Shown in pieces: positions 1 to 7,037 of a stretch of 10,644 nucleotides of DNA. The stretch's first letter is position 1. Each line of letters opens with the position of its first letter. Under the pieces are notes generated by a model that saw only the letters and a list, made by a program, of their open reading frames with translations, ran no database searches and was not told the origin of the DNA. Position numbers and translations under genes: made by a program. This DNA comes from Rickettsiales bacterium (GTDB lineage Bacteria > Pseudomonadota > Alphaproteobacteria > Rickettsiales > Anaplasmataceae), in NCBI GenBank assembly GCA_031286185.1, contig JAITUS010000127.1, positions 1 to 10,644 of the forward strand, in the 5' to 3' direction.

Positions 1-1
1 A

Positions 2-97
2 ATCGAAAAATCAACTGACCTTGAAACAATAAAAATCCGTCCAGTGTCAATTGAAAATATAGTGCCAGAATACTTGAAGGTTTATAGAAAGTATTGA
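2..97 (+). CDS. 3' end of an unrecognised protein gene (partial)
   Basis: An open frame enters from the left edge and runs 31 codons to a TGA at 95-97. The visible peptide is hydrophilic and ends in LKVYRKY. It includes 'TIKIRPVSIENIVPEYLKVY', which reads like ordinary coding sequence rather than a random frame, but I recognise no family. The start and most of the gene lie outside the window. It is on the plus strand and is followed, about 100 bases on, by an insertion-sequence remnant in the same direction. A chance open frame of this length is possible in AT-rich DNA, so confidence is moderate at best. Confidence 0.4.
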   Translation: MEKSTDLETIKIRPVSIENIVPEYLKVYRKY

Positions 98-200
98 GAA
101 GAAAGTGTATGCTAAAATAACCCCCTTTTACGCTTGCTTGTTAATTTGACAAGATTGACCAAAAGAGGTAAAACAAGGATTTATAGTAGTGAAGGTAAAG

Positions 201-436
201 ATGCCAGCAGCGTATAGTTATGATTTAAGAAAAAAAGCAATGGAGGCTTTGGGTGAAGGAGAAAGCATGGCAGGTGTTGCAAAGAGATTTAAAATTGGCA
301 AAACAGCTTTATATGAGTGGGAAAAAAAGGCGTAAGGAAACAGGAGATTTTTGGTCAAAAAAAGCCTGGAAGCGTGGGTTATAATTATAAAATTACCGAC
401 TGGGATGCACCTGCTGATACCAATTCCACTACATAA
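201..436 (+). pseudogene. IS630-family transposase remnant, frameshifted and truncated
   Basis: The ATG at 201 opens a peptide starting MPAAYSYDLRKKAMEAL, followed by 'GESMAGVAKRFKIGKTALYEW'-type sequence. This is the N-terminal helix-turn-helix DNA-binding domain of IS630/Tc1-mariner style transposases. The frame breaks at a G-A7 run (321-328) and meets TAA at 333-335. Shifting one base restores KKRRKETGDFWSKK. A second shift at another A7 run (357-363) gives PGSVGYNYKITDWDA, which again reads like the transposase. After about 409 the similarity stops and a TAA follows at 434-436. The DDE catalytic domain is absent, so the piece cannot encode an active transposase. Both breaks look like single-base gains in A runs, a common decay route in AT-rich endosymbionts. 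Family assignment is from memory of the HTH and linker sequence. Confidence 0.75.
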
Positions 437-697
437 GGAACGGGTAGACAACAGTGGAAAAAAGCTATAACGTCATCCAATAGAAACAAAAAACTACTTG
501 ACAAATTCCTCTAACCCCACTGGAATCCAGTTTTTAGTAGTTTCATTTAAAATGCCGTATAGTGCACTTGTTTACAATCAATTTTGCTGGATCCCAGTGT
601 CCGACTACTTGGATGACACCCTTTGTTGTAAACTTACTTTTACTCCATGGTTATCTTTATTATGTTACCTTGTCCACCCTATTTTGTCACCCCGCTG
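437..697. other. Non-coding spacer with intergenic repeats
   Basis: There is no credible gene between the IS630 remnant and mnmA. The frame at 498-698 has repeat-derived content and no ribosome-binding site. The spacer holds a short perfect palindrome CTGGAATCCAG (520-530). It also holds arms GTGTC (597-601) and GACAC (615-619) around an ATCCCAGTGTCC-type motif, and one copy of a ~92 bp repeat (518-609) whose inverted partner lies beyond mnmA. Such 'ctggatcccagtgtc' motifs are typical of Wolbachia intergenic palindromic repeats. Confidence 0.6.
518..609 (-). repeat. Intergenic dispersed repeat, copy A (inverted relative to copy B)
   Basis: Read on the minus strand, 609 to 558 matches 1937-1987 on the plus strand at about 45 of 52 positions, including the shared stretch 'gatccagcaaaattgat'. 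Similarity continues more weakly to 518, where copy A has 'ctggattccagtg' and copy B 'ttggatctagcg'. The copies lie in opposite orientation on either side of mnmA. The sequence is non-coding and palindrome-containing. It looks like a member of a family scattered through the genome, which could be confirmed only against the whole chromosome. Confidence 0.7.
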
Positions 698-719
698 AAC
701 GGATACACCTTACTCCGTT
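698..719 (-). terminator. Possible hairpin just after the mnmA stop
   Basis: Perfect 6-bp arms AACGGA (698-703) and TCCGTT (714-719) enclose a 10-base loop, starting 3 bases beyond the mnmA stop codon. The position suits a transcript end. There is no run of T on the minus strand after the hairpin, so it is not a classical Rho-independent terminator, and a 6-bp stem could arise by chance. Confidence 0.3.
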
Positions 720-722
720 TAG

Positions 723-1835
723 TTAAGAACATATCCACCCACCGCCGATAACTTGGTCATCTTTGTATGCTACACAGGCTTGGCCGGGGCTGATGCCAAA
801 ATAATCATTGTTTAAAATAATACAAGCTTTATTTTGTTCTGCAGCTGGGTATATTGTCGCTAAGCTCCCCGCGTGTGATGACCGGAGCTTCACAGTGACT
901 TCCATGCCTTCCTTTGGTTGCTCTAGCCAGTTCAACTCCTTGACCAACACTTTCCTTTGCATTAGTGCGCTGACTGGGCCTACTACAACCTCATTATTTT
1001 CTGTACTAATTTTTATCACATAAAGAGGTTCGCTGTGTGCAATGCCCAAACCTTTTCTTTGCCCCACTGTGAAATTTACTATGCCATTATGCTCGCCCAG
1101 CACTTTTCCATGTACATCTACAATTTTGCCTTTTTGCACAGACTGTGGAACTAACTTAGCTATTGTTTCACTATAGCTTTCAGAAACGAAGCATATATCT
1201 TGACTGTCTGGCTTTTCAGAGATTAGCAGACCAAAATGCTTTGCTAATTTTCTTACATCACTTTTATAGAACTTACCAAGTGGAAACCTTAAAAGCTTCA
1301 ACTGCTCCTTTGTTGTGGCAAACAGAAAATAACTTTGGTCTTTACTTTTATCGATGCCTGTGCACAGTTTTACCTCGCCATCCTTTTCCAACCTTCTCAC
1401 GTAATGTCCCGTAACTAGCACATCTGCACTAAGATTTTTTGCAACTTGCAATAGATCACGGAACTTTACCGTTTGATTACATTTTACGCATGGTATAGGA
1501 GTTTCCCCACGCATATAGGTATTCGCAAAATCCTCTATCACTTCCTTTTTGAACATTTCTTCATAGTTTAAGATATAATGAGGAAAGCCAGTACTCTCAG
1601 CTACGCGCTTGGCATCATAAATATCCTGTCCGGCACAACATGCACCTTTTCTCGCGTTAGCATTACCATCACTACCATATAGCTGAAGAGTCACACCAAT
1701 TACTTGGTATCCAAGGTAATGTAGCAATACTGCTGCAACAGAGCTATCAACTCCACCAGACATTGCAACCACAGCTTTGGTTTGATGTGGAGATTTATCT
1801 TTTAGCAAAGGTTCAATTTCAAGTTCTTTTAGCAT
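723..1835 (-). CDS. mnmA: tRNA-specific 2-thiouridylase MnmA
   Basis: This cytoplasmic enzyme puts sulfur on carbon 2 of wobble uridine 34 in tRNA-Lys, -Glu and -Gln, using ATP and sulfur relayed as persulfide. From ATG at 1835 the protein has 370 residues, the usual family length. The ATP pyrophosphatase P-loop SGGVDSS is at residues 26-32. [13 protein letters not shown] places the expected nucleophilic cysteine at Cys119. DSQDICFV places the second catalytic cysteine at Cys215. The tRNA-contact signature TGHYVR and the motif DQSYFLF are also present. The C-terminal beta-barrel with 'VGQRKGLG' and 'SPGQACVAY' is intact. A TTG two codons upstream (1841) could start a 372-residue form; ATG is preferred, and neither has a clear Shine-Dalgarno. 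It stands alone between repeats and has no operon partner here. Identification is firm. Confidence 0.97.
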   Translation of the reverse strand: MLKELEIEPLLKDKSPHQTKAVVAMSGGVDSSVAAVLLHYLGYQVIGVTLQLYGSDGNANARKGACCAGQDIYDAKRVAESTGFPHYILNYEEMFKKEVIEDFANTYMRGETPIPCVKCNQTVKFRDLLQVAKNLSADVLVTGHYVRRLEKDGEVKLCTGIDKSKDQSYFLFATTKEQLKLLRFPLGKFYKSDVRKLAKHFGLLISEKPDSQDICFVSESYSETIAKLVPQSVQKGKIVDVHGKVLGEHNGIVNFTVGQRKGLGIAHSEPLYVIKISTENNEVVVGPVSALMQRKVLVKELNWLEQPKEGMEVTVKLRSSHAGSLATIYPAAEQNKACIILNNDYFGISPGQACVAYKDDQVIGGGWICS

Positions 1836-1846
1836 AATCAACTTGA

Positions 1847-1876
1847 TTTATAAACGCAAACCTTGTGTCATTCCAA
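1847..1876 (-). promoter_or_regulatory. Candidate mnmA promoter
   Basis: On the minus strand TTGGAA (1876-1871) and TATAAA (1852-1847) are separated by 18 bases, an acceptable sigma-70 arrangement (4/6 and 5/6 matches). Transcription would begin around 1840, leaving only about 5 leader bases before the ATG at 1835 and excluding the TTG at 1841. So short a leader is either a near-leaderless transcript or a sign that the real promoter lies further upstream. Confidence 0.3.
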
Positions 1877-1936
1877 CATGTTATTGTGCAAATGTTTTAA
1901 TTTAGGGGCAATTTACATAGCAGACAATGTTATGCG

Positions 1937-2027
1937 AGTAGATGACACTGAGATCCAGCAAAATTGATCGTAAACAAGTACATTATACAACATTTTTGAT
2001 GAATTTGCCAAAAAATTGGATCTAGCG
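1937..2027 (+). repeat. Intergenic dispersed repeat, copy B
   Basis: This is the direct-orientation partner of copy A (518-609). The best-preserved part is 1937-1987, with similarity fading towards 2027. Together the two copies form an inverted pair about 1.3 kb apart enclosing mnmA. Divergence of roughly 13 percent in the core says the copies are not recent. Confidence 0.7.
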
Positions 2028-2081
2028 TCACGCGCTGGAATGACAAGGTTATGGGTGTTATCCCAGTACCCTCTTCTTGTC

Positions 2082-2105
2082 ATCCCAGTGCTCCGGCACT
2101 GGGAT
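2082..2105. repeat. Palindromic element, 10-bp perfect stem
   Basis: ATCCCAGTGC (2082-2091) pairs perfectly with GCACTGGGAT (2096-2105) across the four-base loop TCCG. It is flanked by 'tgtc' on the left and 'ccag' on the right. This is the typical form of the short palindromes common between Wolbachia genes. With no T tract it is more likely a mobile-type palindromic repeat than a terminator, though both neighbouring genes read away from it. Confidence 0.75.
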
Positions 2106-2181
2106 CCAGTCTTTCCATAATAATTAATGTTATATTTTAACGTAAAATGGCTATTTTTATGCTCACCTACTTGATAAAATT

Positions 2182-2214
2182 CCTAGATTCCAGTGCTTGA
2201 CACCGGAATCCAGG
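2182..2214. repeat. Second palindromic element, 14-position stem with two mismatches
   Basis: The arms 2182-2195 (CCTAGATTCCAGTG) and 2201-2214 (CACCGGAATCCAGG) pair at 12 of 14 positions around the loop CTTGA. The core GATTCC-AGTG / CAC-GGAATC is a variant of the element at 2082-2105, so the two look like relatives of one family lying ~80 bases apart. The mismatches suggest decay after insertion. Confidence 0.7.
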
Positions 2215-2523
2215 ATATTACTTTAGCTATAAATATTTCAGAAATTTACCAAAGCTATATAAGAAAAAAAGACAAAGAAACCCCAAGTAGCGAGTTTTGA
2301 CTCTATAATACTTTAAATTGGCGCTATAACAATTTACTGACGCTTAGTTTAAGCGCAATTTGGCTGAATGTAGAAAAAATGTAAAAGACATGCAACCGCT
2401 ATAATTTGATACAATCCGCCAAAAAATACCCTGAGTTTTTACTGAATTTTGTCATTGAGCCTGCAGATCAAAAACAAGTTTTGAGTCAGAAATACCCTCG
2501 CTGCTATGGTAATGAAGTTGTTA

Positions 2524-2544
2524 GAATTTGTCAAGTAGTTTTTT
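2524..2544 (+). repeat. 21-bp exact inverted repeat partner of 488-508
   Basis: The 21 bases at 2524-2544 (core 'tttgtcaagtagtttttt') are exactly the reverse complement of 488-508. Weaker similarity extends a few bases further ('gttagaattt' here against 'ggttagaggaattt' there). An exact 21-base match between two short spacers in a 10.6 kb window is not expected by chance. It marks another dispersed repeat segment, here about 80-100 bases upstream of the probable sdhA promoter. Confidence 0.65.
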
Positions 2545-2621
2545 CGCACATGCTAAAACTGGTTTGATATGCGAGAAATTTATTGTATCTAGAAAACTTG
2601 TATGGATTTTCTCCACTTATG

Positions 2622-2630
2622 TGGTATTAT
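2622..2630 (+). promoter_or_regulatory. Extended -10 promoter for sdhA
   Basis: TGG-TATTAT (2622-2630) fits the extended -10 pattern TGN-TATAAT with one mismatch and ends 26 bases before the sdhA ATG. A TTGTAT at 2598-2603 sits 21 bases upstream, too far for an ordinary -35, so the extended -10 would have to carry recognition. A weak Shine-Dalgarno TGAG (2648-2651) lies five bases before the start codon. Confidence 0.45.
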
Positions 2631-2656
2631 AAGCCTGTGATCATAAATGAGCAAAT

Positions 2657-4462
2657 ATGGATAAATCAGCGTACGAAATCATAGAACATGAGTATGATGT
2701 AGTGGTAGTGGGCGCAGGTGGAGCAGGACTCAGAGCAACGCTTGGAATGGCTGCAACTAACTTTTCAGTTGCTTGCATTTCTAAAATTTTTCCTACACGC
2801 AGTCATACAGTTGCAGCACAAGGCGGAATTAGTGCGGCTTTAGGGAATATTGCTGAGGATAATTGGCGCTGGCATGCGTATGACACAATAAAAGGTTCAG
2901 ATTGGCTTGGCGATCAAGATGCAATAGAATATATGTGTAAAAACGCTGCTAAAGCTGTCATTGAACTTGAAAATTTTGGCGTACCGTTTTCTCGTACAGA
3001 AGATGGCAAAATATACCAGCGTGCCTTCGGTGGAATGACAACTCACTTTGGTAAAGGAAAATCAGCGCAACGCACTTGCGCAGCAGCAGATAAAACCGGG
3101 CATGCAATCCTTCACACTCTATATCAGCAGTGTCTTAAATTCAACGCCGAATTTTTTGTTGAATACTTTGTAATTGATTTAATCATAGATGGCGAAACCG
3201 GAGCATGCTGCGGAGTTCTTGCCTGGTCACTGTGCGACGGCATACTACACAGATTTCGTGCACATTCGGTGGTGCTGGCAACAGGTGGATATGGGCGTGT
3301 TTACTTTTCTGCAACGAGCGCATACACCTGCACAGGCGATGGTAATGGCATGGTGGTAAGAGCTGGATTGCCACTTGAAGATATGGAATTTGTACAATTT
3401 CATCCAACGGGAATATATGGTTCAGGATGTTTGATGACGGAAGGATGTCGCGGCGAAGGTGGGTATCTCGTTAATTCTCAGGGCGAAAGGTTTATGGAAC
3501 GCTATGCACCAAAAGCAAAAGACTTGGCTTCTCGTGATGTGGTGAGTCGGGCAATAACAATTGAAATTAGAGAAGGAAGAGGCGTTGGCCCGAAAAAAGA
3601 CCACATATATTTAACTATAGCGCATCTTGATCCGGAAGTAATAAAACTAAGAGTTCCAGGAATTAGCGAAACTGCAAAGACTTTTGCAGGGGTTGATGTC
3701 ACTAAAGATCCAATACCGGTCATCCCAACTGTTCACTACAATATGGGTGGCATTCCAACCAACTATCATGGGGAAGTGATCACGCTGAAGAAAGGTAAGG
3801 AAGAAGTAGTAGAAGGATTGTTTGCAATTGGAGAGGCAGCATGCGTTTCTGTGCATGGTGCAAATCGACTTGGCTCTAACTCGCTCCTTGACCTTGTAGT
3901 TTTTGGTAGGGCTGCAGCGCTCAGAGCGAAAGAGAAGCTAAAGCCTCATGCACCACACAAAAAATTGCACTCAGATTGCACAGACTGGATAGTTGATAGG
4001 TTCAATAAAATGCGATTTGCTTCTGGAGAGCTAAGGGTATCGAAAATACGCAGCGAAATGCAGCATACTATGCAAAAATATGCATCAGTGTTCCGTGTTG
4101 CTGAAGTTTTAGAAGAAGGCAAAAAAGCTATAAAAGAAGTAGCAAAAATGATGCCTAACATTGCAATTGAAGATCGCAGTATGGTATGGAACAGTGATTT
4201 AGTTGAAGCGCTGGAGCTTGCTAACATGATTCCGCAAGCAGTTATCACTATGGAATGCGCGGCCAATCGCGAAGAAAGCAGAGGTGCCCATGCTCGTGAA
4301 GATTTCCTAGAGCGCGATGATAAAGACTGGATGAAACACACTATAGCGTGGCTCGAAGAAAAGAAAGGCAAAACCAATGTAAAAATTGATTACAAAAAAG
4401 TCGCTGAAAAAACTCTGAGCGATGAGATTGATTTCATCGCCCCAGAGAGGAGGGTTTATTAG
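2657..4462 (+). CDS. sdhA: Succinate dehydrogenase flavoprotein subunit SdhA
   Basis: This is the catalytic subunit of respiratory complex II. It oxidises succinate to fumarate with FAD and hands electrons through the SdhB iron-sulfur clusters to ubiquinone at the inner membrane. The 601-residue length is normal. [13 protein letters not shown] (residues 15-27) is the Rossmann FAD site. SHTVAAQGG (49-57) holds His50, the residue that in this family covalently binds FAD. Substrate-site motifs are intact: QFHPTG (His249), TEGCRGEGG (261-269), HYNMGG (His360) and [10 protein letters not shown] (400-409, with Arg404). [18 protein letters not shown] is the typical C-terminal region. No sdhB, sdhC or sdhD adjoins it, so the partner subunits must be encoded elsewhere. 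Its last 29 bases overlap the 3' end of the ankyrin gene on the other strand. There is no sign of damage. Confidence 0.98.
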   Translation: MDKSAYEIIEHEYDVVVVGAGGAGLRATLGMAATNFSVACISKIFPTRSHTVAAQGGISAALGNIAEDNWRWHAYDTIKGSDWLGDQDAIEYMCKNAAKAVIELENFGVPFSRTEDGKIYQRAFGGMTTHFGKGKSAQRTCAAADKTGHAILHTLYQQCLKFNAEFFVEYFVIDLIIDGETGACCGVLAWSLCDGILHRFRAHSVVLATGGYGRVYFSATSAYTCTGDGNGMVVRAGLPLEDMEFVQFHPTGIYGSGCLMTEGCRGEGGYLVNSQGERFMERYAPKAKDLASRDVVSRAITIEIREGRGVGPKKDHIYLTIAHLDPEVIKLRVPGISETAKTFAGVDVTKDPIPVIPTVHYNMGGIPTNYHGEVITLKKGKEEVVEGLFAIGEAACVSVHGANRLGSNSLLDLVVFGRAAALRAKEKLKPHAPHKKLHSDCTDWIVDRFNKMRFASGELRVSKIRSEMQHTMQKYASVFRVAEVLEEGKKAIKEVAKMMPNIAIEDRSMVWNSDLVEALELANMIPQAVITMECAANREESRGAHAREDFLERDDKDWMKHTIAWLEEKKGKTNVKIDYKKVAEKTLSDEIDFIAPERRVY

Positions 4463-6782
4463 TTGCTACACAATTTCCAATAAAGTTCACTACCGATGAT
4501 ACGGCACTCATGTCAGAGTTTGGAGGGCTTTCAGTGTGTTTTGATTGATCTGATGACTTTTGTATTTCCCAGTTCCTAGCATTTCCAGTACTAGGAGAAC
4601 TGTCGGTGTTTTTTGATTGGTCTTGTAGCTCTTGTGCTTTTTGCTTCTCTGAGTTTTTGTGTTCATTGTCTAAATTTTGTTGAGCAGCGCTTTCAGGAAC
4701 TTTTGCAGCTTGGTGATCATCTGTACTTTTAGGCTTGTTTTCCATGTTTTGGGAAGAGTCATTACATTGTGTATCATTTTTTGATGCATGTGTAGGTTGC
4801 TTTTCTTCAGTAAACTTTCCTTTAAGTTTTTTAAATCCTTCATAAGTGTTTTCTAAATTCAAGTAAATAAGATAACAGACTCCAATAGCTGCTATAATAG
4901 ATAATGCAGTAGCAATTGTAATACTCCCTTGAGCAGCGCTAAATACTACTGCACAGGTTACAGCAACAAACACAAGCGTTATCACTACTTTACAAACAAC
5001 ATTATTGACATACTTCATAATATCACGTGCTTTAAATTTCTTACCGAAATTAAGTTTTAGTTCAGTTCTCATATCATCTGGAATAAGTAATTTACCCATA
5101 GATTTCTCTATTCCTTTTATAGTTTTATAGTACTCTCTGCTCCACAATGATTCAGGCAGTATTAATTGCTTTGGATCAGTGCCATTTTGCAATAATTTTA
5201 CACAGAACTTGATTGTATTATCACGGCTTTTAGGGTTGAAGAATTTGTGTTTATCTTTTGTCACCTTAGCAATTAACACTACTTGTAGCGGTGTTTGTTT
5301 TTTACCATTCTTAGCGTTTACGGCTTTACTTATCTCAGGCATATTTCCTTCTTTTACTATTAGATCCAAACATACACCCTTTTGTTCTCCTTTGAGTAAA
5401 GCAATATGGTGCAGAGCATTGCCTTCTTTATCCTGAGCAGTGATATCAGCACCGTTTTGTAGTAATAGCTTTAAGGCTTTATATCTATTTGTTTTTTCAA
5501 ATTTTTTATCTTTACATGATCGATCTTCATTCTTTCCTTTTATATGCTGAAGCAGCTGATGAAGAGGTGTTTGCTCTTTCCCGTTAACAGCATTTATAGC
5601 CTTACTAAATTCATCCTTACCTAAGGTTAACTTCAAGCATGTAACTTTTTGCTCTTCCTTGAATGAAGCAATATAGTGTAAAGCATTATTCCCTTCTTTA
5701 TCCTGAGCAGTAATATTAGCACCATTTTGTAGTAATAGCTCTAGGGCTTTATATCTATTTGTTTTTTCAAATTTTCTATCTGTACATAATCGATCCTCAC
5801 TCTTCTCTCCTATATGCTGAAGCAACTGGTGGAGAGGTGTTTGACCATTGCTATTTTTACCATCACCACTTTTATCATTATCATTTTTGTCATTTACAGC
5901 TTTTATAAATTGTTCTTTAAGTAGCTCTTTTTCTTGGCTTACATCCAATACTACATTTAAAAATTCGAGCTTTTGTTCTTTCTCCAATTTTGCAATTAGG
6001 TGTAAAGCATTATTGTCATTTGCATCTTTAAGGCTAACAGCCGCCCCTTTCTCTAATAGTTCTTTGAAACGTTTTTTATCATAATTATTAATTGCTGAAT
6101 GTAATAGGTAATTACCACTACTGTCTGGAGTATTTATAATACGCGCTATAATTTCTTTAATTTTTTTTTCTATGTCGATTTTCTGTTCCAGTGTAGATTG
6201 TCTTACTGACTCCGCTAATTTTTCTAAGAAATCACGATAGTATGTCTTTTGCTCTTTTTCTAAGTTTTGTAATTCTTCTGTAGATAATTCTAAATTGTCA
6301 TAGCTGGCTCTATGCTTTAACAATTTTACGAGAAACTTAAGTGTGTTATCACTACCTCGAGTTGTATTAGACTCATGTTTTCCTTTTTTTATCTTGTCAA
6401 TTAGTGCCACCTGAAGAGGGGTTTTTTCTTCCTTATTTTTACTATCAACAAGTTTTGCTAAATCTTCTTCGGAAATTCTTTCCATCAGGACTTTTAAAGA
6501 CCTGCGTTTTTGCTTTTTTTTCAGCAGCGCAATAAGGTGTAAAATATTATTTTCTCCCTTATTTTTTATACTGCTAATATCTGCAGAGCCTTTTTGCCAC
6601 TCTTCTCGCCACTTTTCAAATTTTCGCTTACCTTTTTTTATTGCTCTTAACGCTGCATGAATATCATCACCTGTTTTGTTAATTACTTCTTCATCGCCAA
6701 ATCCACTGTCAACACTCACGCTACGAGTTTTTGGATAGCTCACTTGTGAATGCTTCCGTCCTTCATTCTGATTTATATGCAT
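4434..6782 (-). CDS. Ankyrin-repeat protein with C-terminal membrane hairpin
   Basis: The product is 782 residues from ATG at 6782, preceded by a good Shine-Dalgarno (GGGGG, 6793-6789, six bases before ATG). Residues 1-70 are charged with no signal peptide. Ankyrin modules span about 73-160 and 217-540. They include [19 protein letters not shown] (a canonical unit) and four copies of a pair: an 'ALHxIAxLKxEQK' unit then a 'QTPLxxxL...LLQNGA' unit. Residues 596-617 and 621-641 are hydrophobic and look like two transmembrane helices. The 140-residue tail is polar, rich in S, N, Q, K and D, with a short internal repeat ([10 protein letters not shown] / [10 protein letters not shown]). Ankyrin repeats bind proteins; in Wolbachia such proteins are often proposed host-interaction effectors. 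That role, and membrane placement, are inference. Function is unknown and no enzymatic domain is visible. Confidence 0.9.
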   Translation of the reverse strand: MHINQNEGRKHSQVSYPKTRSVSVDSGFGDEEVINKTGDDIHAALRAIKKGKRKFEKWREEWQKGSADISSIKNKGENNILHLIALLKKKQKRRSLKVLMERISEEDLAKLVDSKNKEEKTPLQVALIDKIKKGKHESNTTRGSDNTLKFLVKLLKHRASYDNLELSTEELQNLEKEQKTYYRDFLEKLAESVRQSTLEQKIDIEKKIKEIIARIINTPDSSGNYLLHSAINNYDKKRFKELLEKGAAVSLKDANDNNALHLIAKLEKEQKLEFLNVVLDVSQEKELLKEQFIKAVNDKNDNDKSGDGKNSNGQTPLHQLLQHIGEKSEDRLCTDRKFEKTNRYKALELLLQNGANITAQDKEGNNALHYIASFKEEQKVTCLKLTLGKDEFSKAINAVNGKEQTPLHQLLQHIKGKNEDRSCKDKKFEKTNRYKALKLLLQNGADITAQDKEGNALHHIALLKGEQKGVCLDLIVKEGNMPEISKAVNAKNGKKQTPLQVVLIAKVTKDKHKFFNPKSRDNTIKFCVKLLQNGTDPKQLILPESLWSREYYKTIKGIEKSMGKLLIPDDMRTELKLNFGKKFKARDIMKYVNNVVCKVVITLVFVAVTCAVVFSAAQGSITIATALSIIAAIGVCYLIYLNLENTYEGFKKLKGKFTEEKQPTHASKNDTQCNDSSQNMENKPKSTDDHQAAKVPESAAQQNLDNEHKNSEKQKAQELQDQSKNTDSSPSTGNARNWEIQKSSDQSKHTESPPNSDMSAVSSVVNFIGNCVATNKPSSLGR
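5379..5847 (-). repeat. Tandem duplication inside the ankyrin gene, period about 270 bp
   Basis: Two neighbouring copies, roughly 5379-5577 and 5646-5847, are nearly identical over long stretches, for example the shared 'ggctttatatctatttg'. The offset is 267 bp at one end and 270 bp at the other because one copy encodes GNNALHY and the other GNALHH. At protein level residues 313-380 and 403-469 share [29 protein letters not shown] and ITAQDKEGN. The high nucleotide identity marks this as the youngest duplication in the repeat array. Such repeats let copy number change by recombination. Confidence 0.85.
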
Positions 6783-6886
6783 ACCAAACCCCCAATATTA
6801 AAAGCTACGTACCTTCTTGGTTGCCAGCATTGATGCTTTTTCTGCTTAAACTGACAACTAAAATTGAATTAAACTTTTAAATTGAG

Positions 6887-6961
6887 CTAAATGTTATATG
6901 TGTAATCGAAATATAGGTGGAAGGGTAAAACACTAGTTTCTATTGGAAAGTTTGCTATCAT
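6887..6961 (-). CDS. Possible 24-residue leader ORF upstream of the ankyrin gene
   Basis: ATG at 6961 follows a clean Shine-Dalgarno GAGG (6972-6969) with seven bases between, better than the signals before mnmA or putA. The peptide starts MIANFPIETS, is hydrophobic and aromatic in its second half (LPFHLYFDYTY) and stops at TAG 6889-6887, 104 bases before the ankyrin ATG. It matches nothing I recognise. It could be a leader peptide, the decayed 5' end of a former gene, or chance. The ribosome-binding site touches the 3' arm of the inverted repeat at 6971-7037. Confidence 0.25.
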   Translation of the reverse strand: MIANFPIETSVLPFHLYFDYTYNI

Positions 6962-6970
6962 AATTAAACC

Positions 6971-7037
6971 TCACTTTAGCATTTATCTACTATTTTAACC
7001 ATTTAATCTTAAAAAATAATAAATATAGCTAAAGTGA
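6971..7037. repeat. 67-bp imperfect inverted repeat with 10-bp perfect outer arms
   Basis: TCACTTTAGC (6971-6980) and GCTAAAGTGA (7028-7037) are perfect reverse complements. Inside them ATTTAT (6981-6986) can pair with ATAAAT (just inside the other arm after a 3-base bulge), and TATTTTA with TAAAAAATA beyond that, giving a long AT-rich stem. It lies about 90 bases after the putA stop and just before the possible small ORF. It could be a weak terminator for putA, an RNA switch in the ankyrin leader, or a remnant of a small inverted-repeat element. Confidence 0.5.

Larger units (their letters stand above)
1842..2656. other. 815 bp non-coding, repeat-rich region between mnmA and sdhA
   Basis: mnmA and sdhA diverge from this stretch. 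No open frame in it has both useful length and a ribosome-binding site, and I see no tRNA-like fold. It contains copy B of the dispersed repeat (1937-2027), two strong hairpins (2082-2105 and 2182-2214), a small stem CGCTTA/TAAGCG (2341-2355), and a 21-base stretch (2524-2544) repeated in inverse at 488-508. The last ~60 bases carry the likely sdhA promoter. The section from about 2270 to 2420 also feels like a multi-copy Wolbachia intergenic sequence, from recall only. Confidence 0.6.

Noticed and set aside
498..698. 66-codon open frame on the plus strand before mnmA
   Set aside because: It consists of intergenic repeat sequence including palindromes, starts without a ribosome-binding site and has no recognisable protein features.
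1835..1841. TTG start two codons upstream for mnmA
   Set aside because: The ATG at 1835 gives a normal family length and the extra two residues add nothing. If the candidate promoter is right, the TTG would not be in the transcript.
2341..2355. CGCTTA-GTT-TAAGCG stem as an RNA gene or terminator
   Set aside because: A 6-bp stem without a T tract or tRNA-like context is too small to call. It was noted only within the spacer description.
3946..4377. 143-codon open frame antisense to sdhA
   Set aside because: It lies wholly within strongly coding sdhA, has serine-rich shadow composition and no family resemblance. Long antisense frames are expected opposite conserved coding sequence.
5379..5847. 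CRISPR-like array
   Set aside because: The repeats are long, in frame, about 270 bp in period and encode ankyrin units. There are no short repeats with unique spacers.
4434..6782. Toxin or cytoplasmic-incompatibility-type effector identity for the ankyrin gene
   Set aside because: I see no nuclease, deubiquitylase, protease or pore-forming toxin motif, and no partner gene in the adjacent positions. Only ankyrin units, a membrane hairpin and a polar tail are visible.
6798..6830. 10-codon ORF (MLATKKVRSF) just upstream of the ankyrin gene
   Set aside because: It is too short, with no convincing ribosome-binding site before its ATG. The ankyrin start itself has a strong GGGGG signal.
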